A DNA stretch of 64,000 bases. It comes from Scytolyngbya sp. HA4215-MV1 (GTDB lineage: Bacteria > Cyanobacteriota > Cyanobacteriia > Leptolyngbyales > Leptolyngbyaceae). Below the pieces are notes generated by a model. The model did not search any database and had not been told where the DNA came from. It saw nothing but the letters and a program-made list of their open reading frames with translations. Shown here piece after piece: positions 34,393 through 44,548 of this stretch. Where the stretch lies: positions 496,001 to 560,000 of the forward strand of contig JAHHIA010000001.1 of the NCBI GenBank assembly GCA_019359045.1, read 5' to 3'. How positions within the stretch are numbered: position 1 is the stretch's first letter; each line of letters begins with the position of its first letter. Position numbers and translations under genes: made by a program.

Positions 34393-36267
34393 ATGGCAAC
34401 TCAGAATCAAATACACCAATGGCATGAGCTGGCGCAACAACTGCGTATAGATAGTATTCGCTGTACGACGGAAGCGGGTTCCGGTCATCCTACGTCCTCG
34501 ATGTCGGCTGCTGATTTGGTGGCTACCCTTCTCTGCAAATATTTTCATTACGACTTTGATCAGCCTGGCCATGGGACAAACGATCACTTAATTCTGTCGA
34601 AGGGACATGCCGCGCCATTGCTGTACGCCAGCTACAAAGCCGCAGGTGTCATTTCCGATGATGAGATGATGTCACTCCGCAAGTTTGGTAGCCGATTGCA
34701 GGGACATCCGGTTCCAGCATTGCCCTGGGTGGATGTGGCGACCGGTTCATTGGGGCAGGGACTCGGGATTGGTGTGGGATTAGCTTTAGCAGGCAAATAT
34801 CTGGATCAGCACCCTTATAAAGTTTGGGTGCTATTGGGCGACAGTGAAATGGCAGAGGGGTCTGTTTGGGAGGCGTTTGATCATGCCTCACATTATAGTC
34901 TCAACAATTTAATTGCAATGATTGATGTAAACCGTTTAGGACAAACGGGACAGACCACACTGGGTTGGGATATTCAGGCTTATGTGGAGCGGGCACAGGC
35001 GTTTGGTTGGCATGCGATCGCCATTGATGGACATGATTTGAACCAAATTGATCGGGCATTAGGAGCCGCGGTAACCACTTGCGATCGCCCCACTGTAATT
35101 GTGGCACAAACCATTAAGGGCAAAGGATTTTCGGACTTTGAAAACATCAATGGTTGGCATGGTAAAGCCTTAAAACCGGATCAAGCAACGCAAGCTATCC
35201 ATGAATTAGGTGGCAATCATGATCGGACAGTTCAAGTGCACAAGCCGGATCAGCAGAAACAGCCGACTGTCCCAAAAACTGCTCAAGCACTGCAATTGCC
35301 AACGTATCCAGTGGGAGAATCCGTTGCCACTCGTAAAGCTTATGGGGATGCTTTGAAAGCACTGGGAGCTAGCAGACCTGAGGTTGTTGCCCTGGATGGA
35401 GAAGTTAGCAACTCCACTCATGCTGAAGAGTTTGCTAACGCCTACCCGGAACGTTACTTTGAGATGTTCATTGCTGAACAGCAACTGGTTGCGGCAGCGG
35501 TTGGGCTACAGGTGCGGCAATATAAACCGTTTGCTTCTTCTTTTGCCGCTTTCTTGAGTCGTGCCTATGACTTTGTGCGAATGGCGGCAATTTCTCGGGC
35601 TAACATCAAACTAGTGGGTTCCCATGCAGGCGTCTCGATCGGGGAAGATGGACCCTCTCAAATGGCATTAGAGGATATCGCTTCTCTGCGCGCTGTTTGG
35701 GGTAGCACGGTTCTCTACCCCTGCGATGCCAATCAGACGGCAAAACTGGTGGCTGAAATGGCGGATCAGCAGGGGATCGTCTATCTGCGAACGACGCGGA
35801 TGAAAACCCCAGTACTGTATAGCTCCGCTGAAGCGTTTCCGATCGGTGGCAGCAAAGTGCTTCGCAGGTCTGATCAGGATCAGGTGACGGTGATTGGGGC
35901 AGGTGTGACTCTGCATGAAGCGCTGAAAGCTTACGACCAACTCAAACAAGCAGGGATCACTGCACGAGTGATTGACCTTTACTCTGTTAAGCCGATCGAT
36001 ACTGAAACGCTTTTCCACGCCGCTCAAGATACAGATGGCAAGATCATTACCGTCGAAGATCACTGGATCGAGGGAGGTCTAGGCTCGGCTGTGCTTCAGG
36101 CATTTGCTGGGGCTGATCAACCATCTTGCTACACAGGACCGAAATTACAAGTGCTCCATCTCGCTGTGCGAGATCTGCCGGGATCGGGTGAACCAGAAGA
36201 ACTGCTGCGCGCAGCAAACATTGATGCCAAGGCGATCGTCGAAGCCGCAAAATCTCTCTGTAAGTAA
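34393..36267 (+). CDS. transketolase, short form
   Basis: 624 residues from ATG 34393 (a further ATG at 34375 adds 6). Thiamin-diphosphate features are GHPTSSMSAADLVATLL, the GDSEMAEGS motif and an N-rich stretch (IDVNRLGQTG) for the cofactor, and a C-terminal half with EVSNSTHAEEFANAYPERYF and a pyrimidine-binding region SHAGVSIGEDGPSQMALEDI. It is a two-carbon-transfer enzyme of the pentose phosphate/Calvin pathways. The sequence is of the short type found in archaea, thermophiles and some bacteria, so it is probably not the main Calvin-cycle transketolase but a second one. It sits near a Dps gene and a class I aldolase (56596). Confidence 0.88.
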   Translation: MATQNQIHQWHELAQQLRIDSIRCTTEAGSGHPTSSMSAADLVATLLCKYFHYDFDQPGHGTNDHLILSKGHAAPLLYASYKAAGVISDDEMMSLRKFGSRLQGHPVPALPWVDVATGSLGQGLGIGVGLALAGKYLDQHPYKVWVLLGDSEMAEGSVWEAFDHASHYSLNNLIAMIDVNRLGQTGQTTLGWDIQAYVERAQAFGWHAIAIDGHDLNQIDRALGAAVTTCDRPTVIVAQTIKGKGFSDFENINGWHGKALKPDQATQAIHELGGNHDRTVQVHKPDQQKQPTVPKTAQALQLPTYPVGESVATRKAYGDALKALGASRPEVVALDGEVSNSTHAEEFANAYPERYFEMFIAEQQLVAAAVGLQVRQYKPFASSFAAFLSRAYDFVRMAAISRANIKLVGSHAGVSIGEDGPSQMALEDIASLRAVWGSTVLYPCDANQTAKLVAEMADQQGIVYLRTTRMKTPVLYSSAEAFPIGGSKVLRRSDQDQVTVIGAGVTLHEALKAYDQLKQAGITARVIDLYSVKPIDTETLFHAAQDTDGKIITVEDHWIEGGLGSAVLQAFAGADQPSCYTGPKLQVLHLAVRDLPGSGEPEELLRAANIDAKAIVEAAKSLCK

Positions 36268-36278
36268 TCAAAAAAGGG

Positions 36279-36359
36279 GGCGTTGCTCAACAACCGGATG
36301 AAAATGATGCTGAATGATTTGAAACTTCGTTCCAAATCATCCTGCTTTCCAGCAACGCC
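36279..36359. repeat. nested inverted repeats after transketolase
   Basis: Outer pair GGCGTTGCT (36279-36287) and AGCAACGCC (36351-36359), exact; inner pair ATGATTTGAAAC (36314-36325) and GTTCCAAATCAT (36329-36340), with one G-T mismatch. The 81-base unit could end transketolase transcription or be a small transposon-derived element; its ends resemble IS termini. Confidence 0.7.
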
Positions 36360-36433
36360 GAAAAGGGAAACTCACCCGTTTAGGTGTTAACTAAAACGTT
36401 AGCGGCGGTGGTTGTTACAGCCATTCCGCCGGC

Positions 36434-36604
36434 ATGATTCACACTCAGTTCTATGGACTCATCCACTTATCCACCGGACTGTGGCTGACTCGCCCAGAAA
36501 TCGCTGTGAATACAAGCCTTTCTCCGTTTGCAGTGGGTTTCTTTGGGGCGATCGTGTTAAAGATGGTTTTTGTCGATTTGAGTGCCCCCTCAAATCTATC
36601 GTGA
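36434..36604 (+). CDS. possible small membrane protein
   Basis: 56 residues from ATG 36434: MIHTQFYGLIHLSTGLWLTR, then PEIAVNTSLSPFAVGFFGAI and VLKMVFVDLSAPSNLS. The middle is hydrophobic enough for one helix, and it contains a GGCGATCG core as in neighbouring genes. No ribosome site is obvious and no family is known. It could be the end of an older gene, since the frame stays open to about 36395 upstream. Confidence 0.3.
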   Translation: MIHTQFYGLIHLSTGLWLTRPEIAVNTSLSPFAVGFFGAIVLKMVFVDLSAPSNLS

Positions 36605-36715
36605 GGGACTACGAGTCAACTTGGCTTGATTCTGTCTGGAGAGGGATAAAGAACCCACCTAATCCTCGATAGAATTCGCCTAAATGTATTGTTATCCACT
36701 CAGAGGAATGGCGTC

Positions 36716-37315
36716 ATGGCTACGAACGCGTCGAACCAGGTTGCCACTAAAGCGACTAGCAAATCAGCGGCAGTTAGCAAATCAGATCAGCCGAATAGAG
36801 TCAAGTCGTTTCCTGCTCCTAAACAACTCGCAACCCCCACCGATTTAAAGCCAGAAGAAGTTCAGGCAGTAGTTGAAGCGGTTAATCCACTTGTGGCTGA
36901 TTCTTTTGCCCTTTACGTTAAAACCAAAAATTATCATTGGCATCTGGCAAGCTCTCACTTTCGTGACTATCACCTGATGCTGGACGAGCAAGCCGAGTCT
37001 ATTTTTGATTCGATCGATCCCTTAGCCGAGCGAATCCGCCGTATTGGCGGCACAACGATTCGTAGCATTACCCACATCAGCCAATTGCAAGGTATCGTAG
37101 ATGACAATGACGATTTTGTGTTACCAGAGGAGATGATTCAAAATCTCATTGATGATAATCGACACATGGCTGAGAAGCAGCGAGTTGCGATCGAGATTAC
37201 TGAAGAGAATCGCGATACACCGACTAGTAATCTTTTACAGGAAATTCTAGATGAGACTGAAAAGCGTATCTGGTTCTTGTATGAAGTAAGTCAGGGCGGA
37301 CACAATATGGAATAG
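36716..37315 (+). CDS. dps: Dps-family ferritin-like protein
   Basis: 199 residues from ATG 36716, preceded by AGAGGAATGGCG. A Lys/Ser/Ala-rich N-terminal tail of about 55 residues (possible DNA-binding tail) precedes the ferritin-like domain: KTKNYHWHLASSHFRDYHLM and DEQAESIFDSIDPLAERIRR, with the His and Asp/Glu of the inter-subunit ferroxidase site. The cage binds DNA and oxidises Fe2+ with H2O2, limiting oxidative damage. A second Dps is at 46331, so the window holds two. Confidence 0.9.
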   Translation: MATNASNQVATKATSKSAAVSKSDQPNRVKSFPAPKQLATPTDLKPEEVQAVVEAVNPLVADSFALYVKTKNYHWHLASSHFRDYHLMLDEQAESIFDSIDPLAERIRRIGGTTIRSITHISQLQGIVDDNDDFVLPEEMIQNLIDDNRHMAEKQRVAIEITEENRDTPTSNLLQEILDETEKRIWFLYEVSQGGHNME

Positions 37316-37338
37316 CCTGGAAAGGCTGCCGTTCTCTA

Positions 37339-38010
37339 TTAGTCTAACTCTGCTAGCGAATGCATCCAACTGAACGCAATTAGCAGTGCTGTGCAATAAA
37401 CTAAATCCCACACTGCTCCTAAACTGTTGTGGAAAGATGCATTGGCAGTAGAGAGACCGCTGTAATGGCTAAGAATAGTAGGGCGGCAGGTTTCTAGAAA
37501 AGCGACATTTTGAATCTGGGTGGTTTGATACCATTCGCGTGCTGCCAGGATCAAGCCAAATTTGAGCAGCACGACGCTAAAGGCGATAGCGGTGATAGGG
37601 GACAATCAATTCCAGTGCCAGAGTCTACTAATGATGGCGCACAGCAGCAGCGATACTTGCCAATACAGATAAGCTGCCATGCCCAAAGATAACCCAGCGT
37701 AAATGCTGCCCCAGAGCACAAACCGAGGTTTCAAACTACACCGCTGCTTAATTTGTAATACCAAGCGATGTTCTGCTTGAAACCCAGCGAAGGCACAAAC
37801 CAGAGCTAGGCTAGTCGCGAGTGTCCACTGCTGTGCAGCAGCACCTGTTAAAAAAGACATCAGCAGCATCACATAGACCCCATGCTCGTGAGAAAGGGTG
37901 GGGCGATACCAGGTTGGAGTATGGGAAACGTCACTGAACTGAGGCTGAGAAATATAAAGGGGTCGAAAATCGGGTGGTGCTGCATTAGGAAATCGATGGA
38001 ATTCTGACAT
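37339..38010 (-). pseudogene. YwiC-like membrane protein gene with in-frame TGA
   Basis: From ATG 38010 the frame reads 134 residues (a soluble lead, then HEHGVYVMLLMSFLTGAAA and three more hydrophobic segments) to TGA at 37608-37606. It goes on in the same frame with SPITAIAFSVVLLKFGLILA and further hydrophobic segments to 37339. HEHG and the helical pattern match YwiC-like proteins, which normally are one chain of about 220-240 residues. One stop in the right frame with no shift points to a recent nonsense change or TGA read-through, not two genes; a TTG at 37605 could restart the second half. Confidence 0.7.
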
Positions 38011-38097
38011 TGAGAAGCTCGACTAAACGGGTTGGTTTTCCTCAAGGACGTATGAGCATTCAAGGCTTTCTTAATCCCATTTAACTGACGTATTGCG

Positions 38098-38415
38098 GTG
38101 GCGACGACGGCTTCTTCGTTCCCGATGCATCATGCCGAGTTGTCGAGCAGTGCCGACAAGCGGTTGTTTATTCTGGTGTACTTTCGCTTGTATTCGACCT
38201 GGACAGTGCAAGGACTTTTGTTTGGGCTTGGGCAGAGTCAGGCGTGCAAGTGGATTCACGGACTGAGCCGTATTTTGAATCAAGTGCTGGGCGATGAGAA
38301 GCAGTTGCCGGAACGAGCGCCCGCGAGATCGGCGGCAGTTTTGCGGGCATGTCCCAGCCTGGAGTTCATGATTAATGGCACAGAGCGTCCGATCAACTTG
38401 TCTTATCGCGACTGA
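38098..38415 (+). pseudogene. IS5-family transposase fragment
   Basis: About 105 codons. SSADKRLFILVYFRLYSTW, TVQGLLFGLGQSQACKWIHG and LSRILNQVLGDEKQLPERAP form the HTH-containing N-terminal half of an IS5-type transposase, followed by the start of the catalytic core (FMINGTERPI) with Asn where the first catalytic Asp is usual. Beyond ERPI the sequence turns to unrelated LSYRD and stops. No terminal repeats are seen, so both ends are lost. Confidence 0.75.
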
Positions 38416-38510
38416 TATTGAGTTTATGAGCGATTGCCCAACGGGTTAGTCCTTTGTCTATTCGCAGGGTAATGAGGAGTCCAAGAACTGTCGCAGTTGC
38501 TCTGGTTCGG
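38416..38510 (-). pseudogene. HTH-like fragment beside the IS5 piece
   Basis: On the minus strand a short open piece reads VLGLLITLRIDKGLTRWAIA then HKLNISRDK and runs into the IS5 remnant at about 38405. It has the shape of a helix-turn-helix (TRWAIAHKLNISRDK). Upstream it meets a stop, so only about 30-45 codons remain. It may be part of another mobile element joined here. Confidence 0.35.
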
Positions 38511-38590
38511 TTGAGGCTTTATTGCCCAAAATTGTGAGGCGTCTTCTATAGTTTGAGGTATGCCCCACCTTACTGACCCAGAGAAACTCT

Positions 38591-41500
38591 ATGGTTGCTT
38601 TACCAGGCATCGCGATCCAAGACAAGATCTACGAAAGTGCCAATTCTCTGGTGTATCGAGGGATTCGAAACGATGAGCTGGCGCACTGCGTTGGAGCTGC
38701 TGCAAGGGTCGTGGTCAAACTGCTCAAGCAAGATTATCCCGCTCCCCAGGAATTAACGCGCTACCGCCAGGAATATGAAATTACTCGCTCTCTCAACCTA
38801 GAAGGAGTGGTTAAGGCATACAGTCAGCAGGACTACCAACGCACATTGGTAATTCTCCTCGAAGACTTCGGTGGCGAGTCTTTAGAACATTGGATACAGA
38901 AGCATCCGGACTTCTGCCCCATGCCCTTACCAACATTTTTTCCATTGGCGATCGCCCTGACCCATACGCTGGGCAAAATTCATGCCACCAACATCATTCA
39001 CAAAGATATCAATCCTGGAAACATTGTCCTTAATCTAGATACGGGCGTGGTTAAAATAATTGATTTCGGGATTTCCACCCAATTCAATCGCACCAATCCC
39101 GCTTTCAAAAGCCCTCATGTATTAGAGGGCACACTTGCCTACCTATCTCCAGAGCAAACTGGGCGGATGAACCGAGCACTGGATTACCGCACTGATTTTT
39201 ACTCGCTCGGAGTAACGTTCTACCAATTACTGACCGGACAGTTGCCGTTTGCAACAATCGATATCTGGGAATTAGTCCACTGTCATATTGCTAAACAACC
39301 CGTTCCACCTCACGAGCTGAACGCAACCATTCCTCAGCCTGTTTCAGAGATTATTCTGAAACTGATGGCGAAAAACGCCGAAGATCGCTATCAGAGTGCT
39401 TGGGGCATTCGATCAGATTTGGAACGCTGTGTTGAGCAACTAGAAACAGTCGGTCGAATTGCCCCCTTTCCACTAGGACTCCAAGATATTTCAAATCAGT
39501 TTCAAATCCCCCAGAAACTATACGGACGCGAGGCAGAAATTGGAGCACTATTAACAGCGTTTGACAGAGTAGCTACAGGGAAAAATGAGGGAAATTCTCG
39601 ATTTAACGTTGAACTGATGTTGGTGTCTGGTTACGCTGGGATTGGTAAATCGGCACTCGTGCAGGAACTCTATAAACCTATCACTGCAAAGCGCGGCTAT
39701 TTTATTTCTGGTAAGTTTGACCAGTTTCAGCGTGATATTCCCTACAGCGCGATCGCCCATGCTCTACAAAAATTGGTGCAACAGCTGCTGAGTGAACCAG
39801 AAGAACAATTGCAACAGTGGCGATCGCGCCTCCTTGCTGCATTAGGCAGCAACGGGCAACTGATCGTTGATGTGATTCCCGAAGTAGAACTGATGCTTGG
39901 CAAGCAGCCACCCATACCCGAGGTGGGAGGTACAGAAGCCCAAAATCGCTTTAATCGAATCTTTCAACAATTTATTCGGGTGTTTTGTTCCGAAGAACAT
40001 CCACTTGTGATTTTCTTGGATGATTTGCAATGGATTGATTCAGCCACGCTAAAGTTAGTTGAGTTGATATTGCTAGATGATCAAATTCAGTCTCTATTTT
40101 TGATTGGAGCCTATCGCGATAATGAAGTGCTTCCAACCCATCCGTTAACAGTCCTGTTAGAGCGATTGCGAAAACAAGGAGCAGTGCTGCAAGAAATCAT
40201 TCTGACACCCTTAAGGCTGGAACCGTTGACTCAGTTGATAGCTGAAACGTTTTATCAAAATACAGACACCGTTCGTTCCCTGGCTAAGCTAGTGCTGCGC
40301 AAGACCGAAGGCAATCCCTTCTTTGTTAACGAATTTTTGCGCATGCTGCATAGCGAAAATTTGTTGACCTTTGATGCCGAGCAGCGGAACTGGCAGTGGA
40401 ATACGGCTCAGATTGAAGCTCAAGCCATTACTGATAATGTGGTGGAGTTGCTGCTGAGCAAGCTGAAGAAACTATCAGAGGCAACACAGCAACTGCTTCA
40501 ACTAGCCGCTTGCATTGGAGCTGAATTTGATTTGGAAACGTTGGCGATCGTGTGTGGGAAGTTGCCTAAAGCCGTTTTTCAGGATTTACTAACAGCCGTA
40601 CAAGCTGGATTCATTCAACCTATCTCTGAATTAGATGAGAACTTGTTGGTTCAAGAGTATAAATTCTTGCACGATCGCGTGCAGCAAGCTGCTTATGCAT
40701 TAATTGACGAATCGCAGAAACAGGTGGTTCATCTGCAAATTGGTCGCAATCTCCTCGAAAAAACATTGCCAGAGCGGCTATCAGATCGGCTATTTGAAAT
40801 TGTGGATCATCTCAATCATGGGATTGAGCTTGTTACTGATCAAGGAGAACGAGATGAAATTGCCAGGTTGAATCTATTGGCAGGTCAGAGAGCAAAAGGG
40901 TCGATCGCTTATAGTACGGCAAGAAACTATTTAGCTGTCGGTAGACAATGGCTAGAAGCCGCTACTTGGCATACAAATTATAAGTTGACCTTAGCATTAT
41001 ATGTAGAGACAACAGAAATCGCGTTTCTGTGCGGCGATTTCGAAGATGTAGAAAGATGGGCAGAGATCGTTCTGCAACATGTTAAAACAGTTCTTGACAG
41101 CATAACAGTTTACAGAGTCAAAATTCAGGCTAACATCGCGCAGAACCAACCTCTGCAAGCAGTCGATACGGGATTGCAGATTTTACAACAATTGGAAATC
41201 ACTTTCCCTAAACAGTCAAGTCACCCGGATACTCGTACTGAATTAGATATAATCACATCCCTCTTGGATGAGAAAACAATTGAGGATTTGAGCCGTTTGC
41301 CCAACATGATTGAGGCAGAAAAGTTGGCAGCGATGCAAATTCTATCAGACATCACGATCGCAGCTAAATTTGCTGCTCCCAACTTACTCCTACTAATCAC
41401 ATCTAAACAAGTCAATTTGTCAATTTTGTATGGTAATGCGTCTGTATCACCCTTCTCCTATACAATTTTTGGATTAATTCTTTGTGGCTTGGTTGGAGAC

Positions 41501-44500
41501 ATCGAGTCTGGTTATCAGTTTGGACAACTTGCTCTCAGATTGTTGTCACGACCGAATACCCATCCACTCAAAGCTAGGACATTGTTCATGGCATATGAAC
41601 ACGTCCTGCACTGGAAAGAGCATGTTAAAGAATCACTGGAGCCATTGCTAGAAATCTATCAAATTGGACTAGAAACTGGGGATCTAGAATGCGCAGCTTA
41701 TTGTGCGCATTGCTATTGTTTTCAGCTCTATGCTGTTGGGAAAGAACTTGCGGAGGTTGAATACGCTATGACGACCTACAATGAAGCGATTAGTCAAATC
41801 AAACAGAAAACAGCACTGACCTGGAATCAAACATTTCAGCAGGCAATCGCGAATTTGATGGGATATTCAGCTAATCCAATCCATTTAATTGGTCGATTTT
41901 ACAATGAAGAGGACGAATTACCAAAACATGAAGTAGCAAATGATGGAACAGCAATCTTTGATACATTTTTTAATAAACTTTATCTGTGCTATCTCTTTTC
42001 TAAGTACGCTCAGGCAATTGAAAACTCCGATATAGCAGAACCTTATTTCATCCCAATTATGGGCACGCCACTTGGCCCTTTATACTATTTCTATGATGCG
42101 TTAGCAAGGTTGGCTATATATCCTGGAAGTAGTACTGAGGTACAAGCAGAAATCTTCAAAAAAGTTACGGCAACGCAAGAGAAAATGAAACGCTGGGCAT
42201 ATTATGCGCCAATGAATTATTTGCATAAGTATTATTTAATCGAGGCAGAGAAAGCGCGAGTCTTGGGTCAGTTGCTTGAGGCAGAGGAGTTCTACGAACA
42301 AGCGATTCAAGGGGCTAGAGACAATGAGTATCTTCAAGAAGAAGCGTTAGCTTATGAATTAGCTGCCAAGTTTTATCTAGACCGGGGCAGGTCAAAGTTT
42401 GCTCAAACCTATATGAAAGAAGCTCACTACTGCTATGAACGCTGGGGAGCGATTGCAAAGGTCAAAGATCTAGAAACTCGGTACCCACAGTTCTTTCCTC
42501 AATCATCAGGCGGAAATGACACAGCCATTCATACTACTTCTGGAACCACCTCTAATACCTCACCCATCGCTTTTGATTTAGAAACAGTGCTAAAGGCATC
42601 TCAGGCGATTTTAAGTGAAATTGAGCTAGATCAGTTGCTTGATTCCTTGATACGGATCTTAATCGAGAATGCCGGCGCACAAACAGGCTGTTTAATTCTG
42701 GAAAATGCAGGGGCATGGACGATCGAAGCTGCTTGTGAACTCAATGACGGTGAGCATGTCTGTGCAGCACAAGTGCTGCAATCGCTTCCAACGGCCAATC
42801 GCCTACCCGAATCGATTATTCAGTATGTGATTCGAACACATGAAACCGTCCTCTTAAATGATGCGACTCGTGAAGGTCATTTCATAAACGAGCCATACAT
42901 TCGGTATAACCAGACTCAATCTATCTTCTGTTTGCCACTCCTGAATCAAAGTAAGCTTGTGGGCGTGTTGTATCTAGAAAATCAATTAGCGGCTGGAGCA
43001 TTTACACCAGAGCGATCGCAAGTTCTGAATCTACTCTCTACTCAGGCCGCTATTGCGATCGAAAATGCCAAACTCTACTCAAAGCTACGCGCTAGCGAAA
43101 GTCAGATGGCTCAATTTCTAGAAGCGGTTCCGGTGGGAATTGGCATCATTGACGCAAGGGGTCGCCCTTACTATTTCAATCAACAGGGAATTGATCTGCT
43201 GGGTAAAGGCGTTGATCCTGCCGCAACACCAGAGCAAATTTCAGAGATTTATCAACTTTATGTGTCGGGAACAGATCAAATCTATCCAACAGAGAGGCTG
43301 CCAATCATTCAGGCGTTGAGTGGCGAACGCACGAGGACTGAGGATGGAGAAATTCGCCAAAACAACGCAACCATTCCAGTTGAGGCGTGGGGCACTCCTG
43401 TCTTTGATGAACAGGGCAAGGTAGTTTATGCGATCGCCGCCTTTCAAGACATCACAGAACGCAAACAAGCAGAACACCTCTTAGCAAATTACAACCGCAC
43501 CTTAGAGCAACAAGTATCAGAACGAACGGCAGCGTTACAAGAAAGCGAAGCCGAACTGCGTGCTCGTGAACAGGAATTGCGGCTCATCACAGATGCTCTC
43601 CCGGTTGGTATTAGTTATATTGATGCTGAGCAACGCAATCGCTTTGTCAACCACACTTATGAGATTTGGCGTAACTGTAGTCGAGATGAAATTTTAGGCA
43701 AGTCTATCCGTGAACTGTCTGATGATACAACGTATCAAATGATGGAACCTTATATTAACCAAGCGCTAGCAGGGCAAACGATCACGTTTGAAGCAGAAAT
43801 ACCCCTGCCAACAGGCAAAAAGTACTTGAGTATAACTTTAATTCCTGATTTCAATGTAAATTCTCAAGTCATTGGGTTCTATGCTTTAAGTACAGATATC
43901 AGCGATCGCAAGCGCGCTGAAGCAGCGTCAATTTTAGAGGAACGTAACCGCATGGCGCGAGAAATTCACGATACATTAGCGCAAGCATTTACAGGCATTC
44001 TGGTTCATATGGGAGCCGTCTCTCGATTAGTAGCGACCAACCCAGATGCCGTGCAGACGCATATTGATACGGTTCGAGATCTGGCTCGTAGTGGGCTAAC
44101 AGAGGCTCGACGCTCCGTTGCGGCACTGCGTCCCCAGTTACTAGAAGATGGCAACCTGTGGACGGCATTGGAGCGATTTATATCCACTATGCCATCTTTA
44201 ACCGAAACCCGCTTGATCTATGACATTATTGGCACACCCTATATGCTGCCTCCTGAAACTGAAAATCATCTTCTGAGAATTGGACAGGAAGCCTTTACAA
44301 ATGCAATCAAGTACGCTCATGCGAGTGAAATTCGAGTTGAGTTAGTTTACGAACCAACCTTATGCTTTTTACGAGTTAAAGACAATGGACAAGGATTTGA
44401 AGTCACCACCACCACTCTCAACCAGGGATTTGGCTTACTGGGGATGACTGAACGAGCGGAGCACATTGGGGCCCAGCTTTCAATTGAAAGCCATCTGGGG

Positions 44501-44548
44501 CAGGGAACAGAAGTGCTTGTCACTGTGAATCGGGAGGTAGCAGTATGA
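38591..44548 (+). CDS. Ser/Thr kinase-ATPase-GAF-PAS-PAS-histidine kinase fusion
   Basis: 1985 residues. A Ser/Thr kinase fills about 1-285 (HKDINPGNI with D139, DFGIS with D158). An AAA/PredATPase with GYAGIGKS at 347-354 follows, then a TPR-like helical span (about 700-1310). A GAF domain (about 1326-1495), PAS (1500-1630), a coiled coil, PAS (1662-1773), HisKA_3 with phospho-His H1793 (AREIHDTLAQ) and HATPase_c (N box near 1897, DNGQGF near 1931) complete it. This trifunctional layout recurs in cyanobacteria. The stop overlaps the response-regulator start by 4 bases (ATGA), so they form one two-component pair. Input signal unknown; GAF and PAS suggest a small molecule or redox cue. Confidence 0.95.
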   Translation: MVALPGIAIQDKIYESANSLVYRGIRNDELAHCVGAAARVVVKLLKQDYPAPQELTRYRQEYEITRSLNLEGVVKAYSQQDYQRTLVILLEDFGGESLEHWIQKHPDFCPMPLPTFFPLAIALTHTLGKIHATNIIHKDINPGNIVLNLDTGVVKIIDFGISTQFNRTNPAFKSPHVLEGTLAYLSPEQTGRMNRALDYRTDFYSLGVTFYQLLTGQLPFATIDIWELVHCHIAKQPVPPHELNATIPQPVSEIILKLMAKNAEDRYQSAWGIRSDLERCVEQLETVGRIAPFPLGLQDISNQFQIPQKLYGREAEIGALLTAFDRVATGKNEGNSRFNVELMLVSGYAGIGKSALVQELYKPITAKRGYFISGKFDQFQRDIPYSAIAHALQKLVQQLLSEPEEQLQQWRSRLLAALGSNGQLIVDVIPEVELMLGKQPPIPEVGGTEAQNRFNRIFQQFIRVFCSEEHPLVIFLDDLQWIDSATLKLVELILLDDQIQSLFLIGAYRDNEVLPTHPLTVLLERLRKQGAVLQEIILTPLRLEPLTQLIAETFYQNTDTVRSLAKLVLRKTEGNPFFVNEFLRMLHSENLLTFDAEQRNWQWNTAQIEAQAITDNVVELLLSKLKKLSEATQQLLQLAACIGAEFDLETLAIVCGKLPKAVFQDLLTAVQAGFIQPISELDENLLVQEYKFLHDRVQQAAYALIDESQKQVVHLQIGRNLLEKTLPERLSDRLFEIVDHLNHGIELVTDQGERDEIARLNLLAGQRAKGSIAYSTARNYLAVGRQWLEAATWHTNYKLTLALYVETTEIAFLCGDFEDVERWAEIVLQHVKTVLDSITVYRVKIQANIAQNQPLQAVDTGLQILQQLEITFPKQSSHPDTRTELDIITSLLDEKTIEDLSRLPNMIEAEKLAAMQILSDITIAAKFAAPNLLLLITSKQVNLSILYGNASVSPFSYTIFGLILCGLVGDIESGYQFGQLALRLLSRPNTHPLKARTLFMAYEHVLHWKEHVKESLEPLLEIYQIGLETGDLECAAYCAHCYCFQLYAVGKELAEVEYAMTTYNEAISQIKQKTALTWNQTFQQAIANLMGYSANPIHLIGRFYNEEDELPKHEVANDGTAIFDTFFNKLYLCYLFSKYAQAIENSDIAEPYFIPIMGTPLGPLYYFYDALARLAIYPGSSTEVQAEIFKKVTATQEKMKRWAYYAPMNYLHKYYLIEAEKARVLGQLLEAEEFYEQAIQGARDNEYLQEEALAYELAAKFYLDRGRSKFAQTYMKEAHYCYERWGAIAKVKDLETRYPQFFPQSSGGNDTAIHTTSGTTSNTSPIAFDLETVLKASQAILSEIELDQLLDSLIRILIENAGAQTGCLILENAGAWTIEAACELNDGEHVCAAQVLQSLPTANRLPESIIQYVIRTHETVLLNDATREGHFINEPYIRYNQTQSIFCLPLLNQSKLVGVLYLENQLAAGAFTPERSQVLNLLSTQAAIAIENAKLYSKLRASESQMAQFLEAVPVGIGIIDARGRPYYFNQQGIDLLGKGVDPAATPEQISEIYQLYVSGTDQIYPTERLPIIQALSGERTRTEDGEIRQNNATIPVEAWGTPVFDEQGKVVYAIAAFQDITERKQAEHLLANYNRTLEQQVSERTAALQESEAELRAREQELRLITDALPVGISYIDAEQRNRFVNHTYEIWRNCSRDEILGKSIRELSDDTTYQMMEPYINQALAGQTITFEAEIPLPTGKKYLSITLIPDFNVNSQVIGFYALSTDISDRKRAEAASILEERNRMAREIHDTLAQAFTGILVHMGAVSRLVATNPDAVQTHIDTVRDLARSGLTEARRSVAALRPQLLEDGNLWTALERFISTMPSLTETRLIYDIIGTPYMLPPETENHLLRIGQEAFTNAIKYAHASEIRVELVYEPTLCFLRVKDNGQGFEVTTTTLNQGFGLLGMTERAEHIGAQLSIESHLGQGTEVLVTVNREVAV

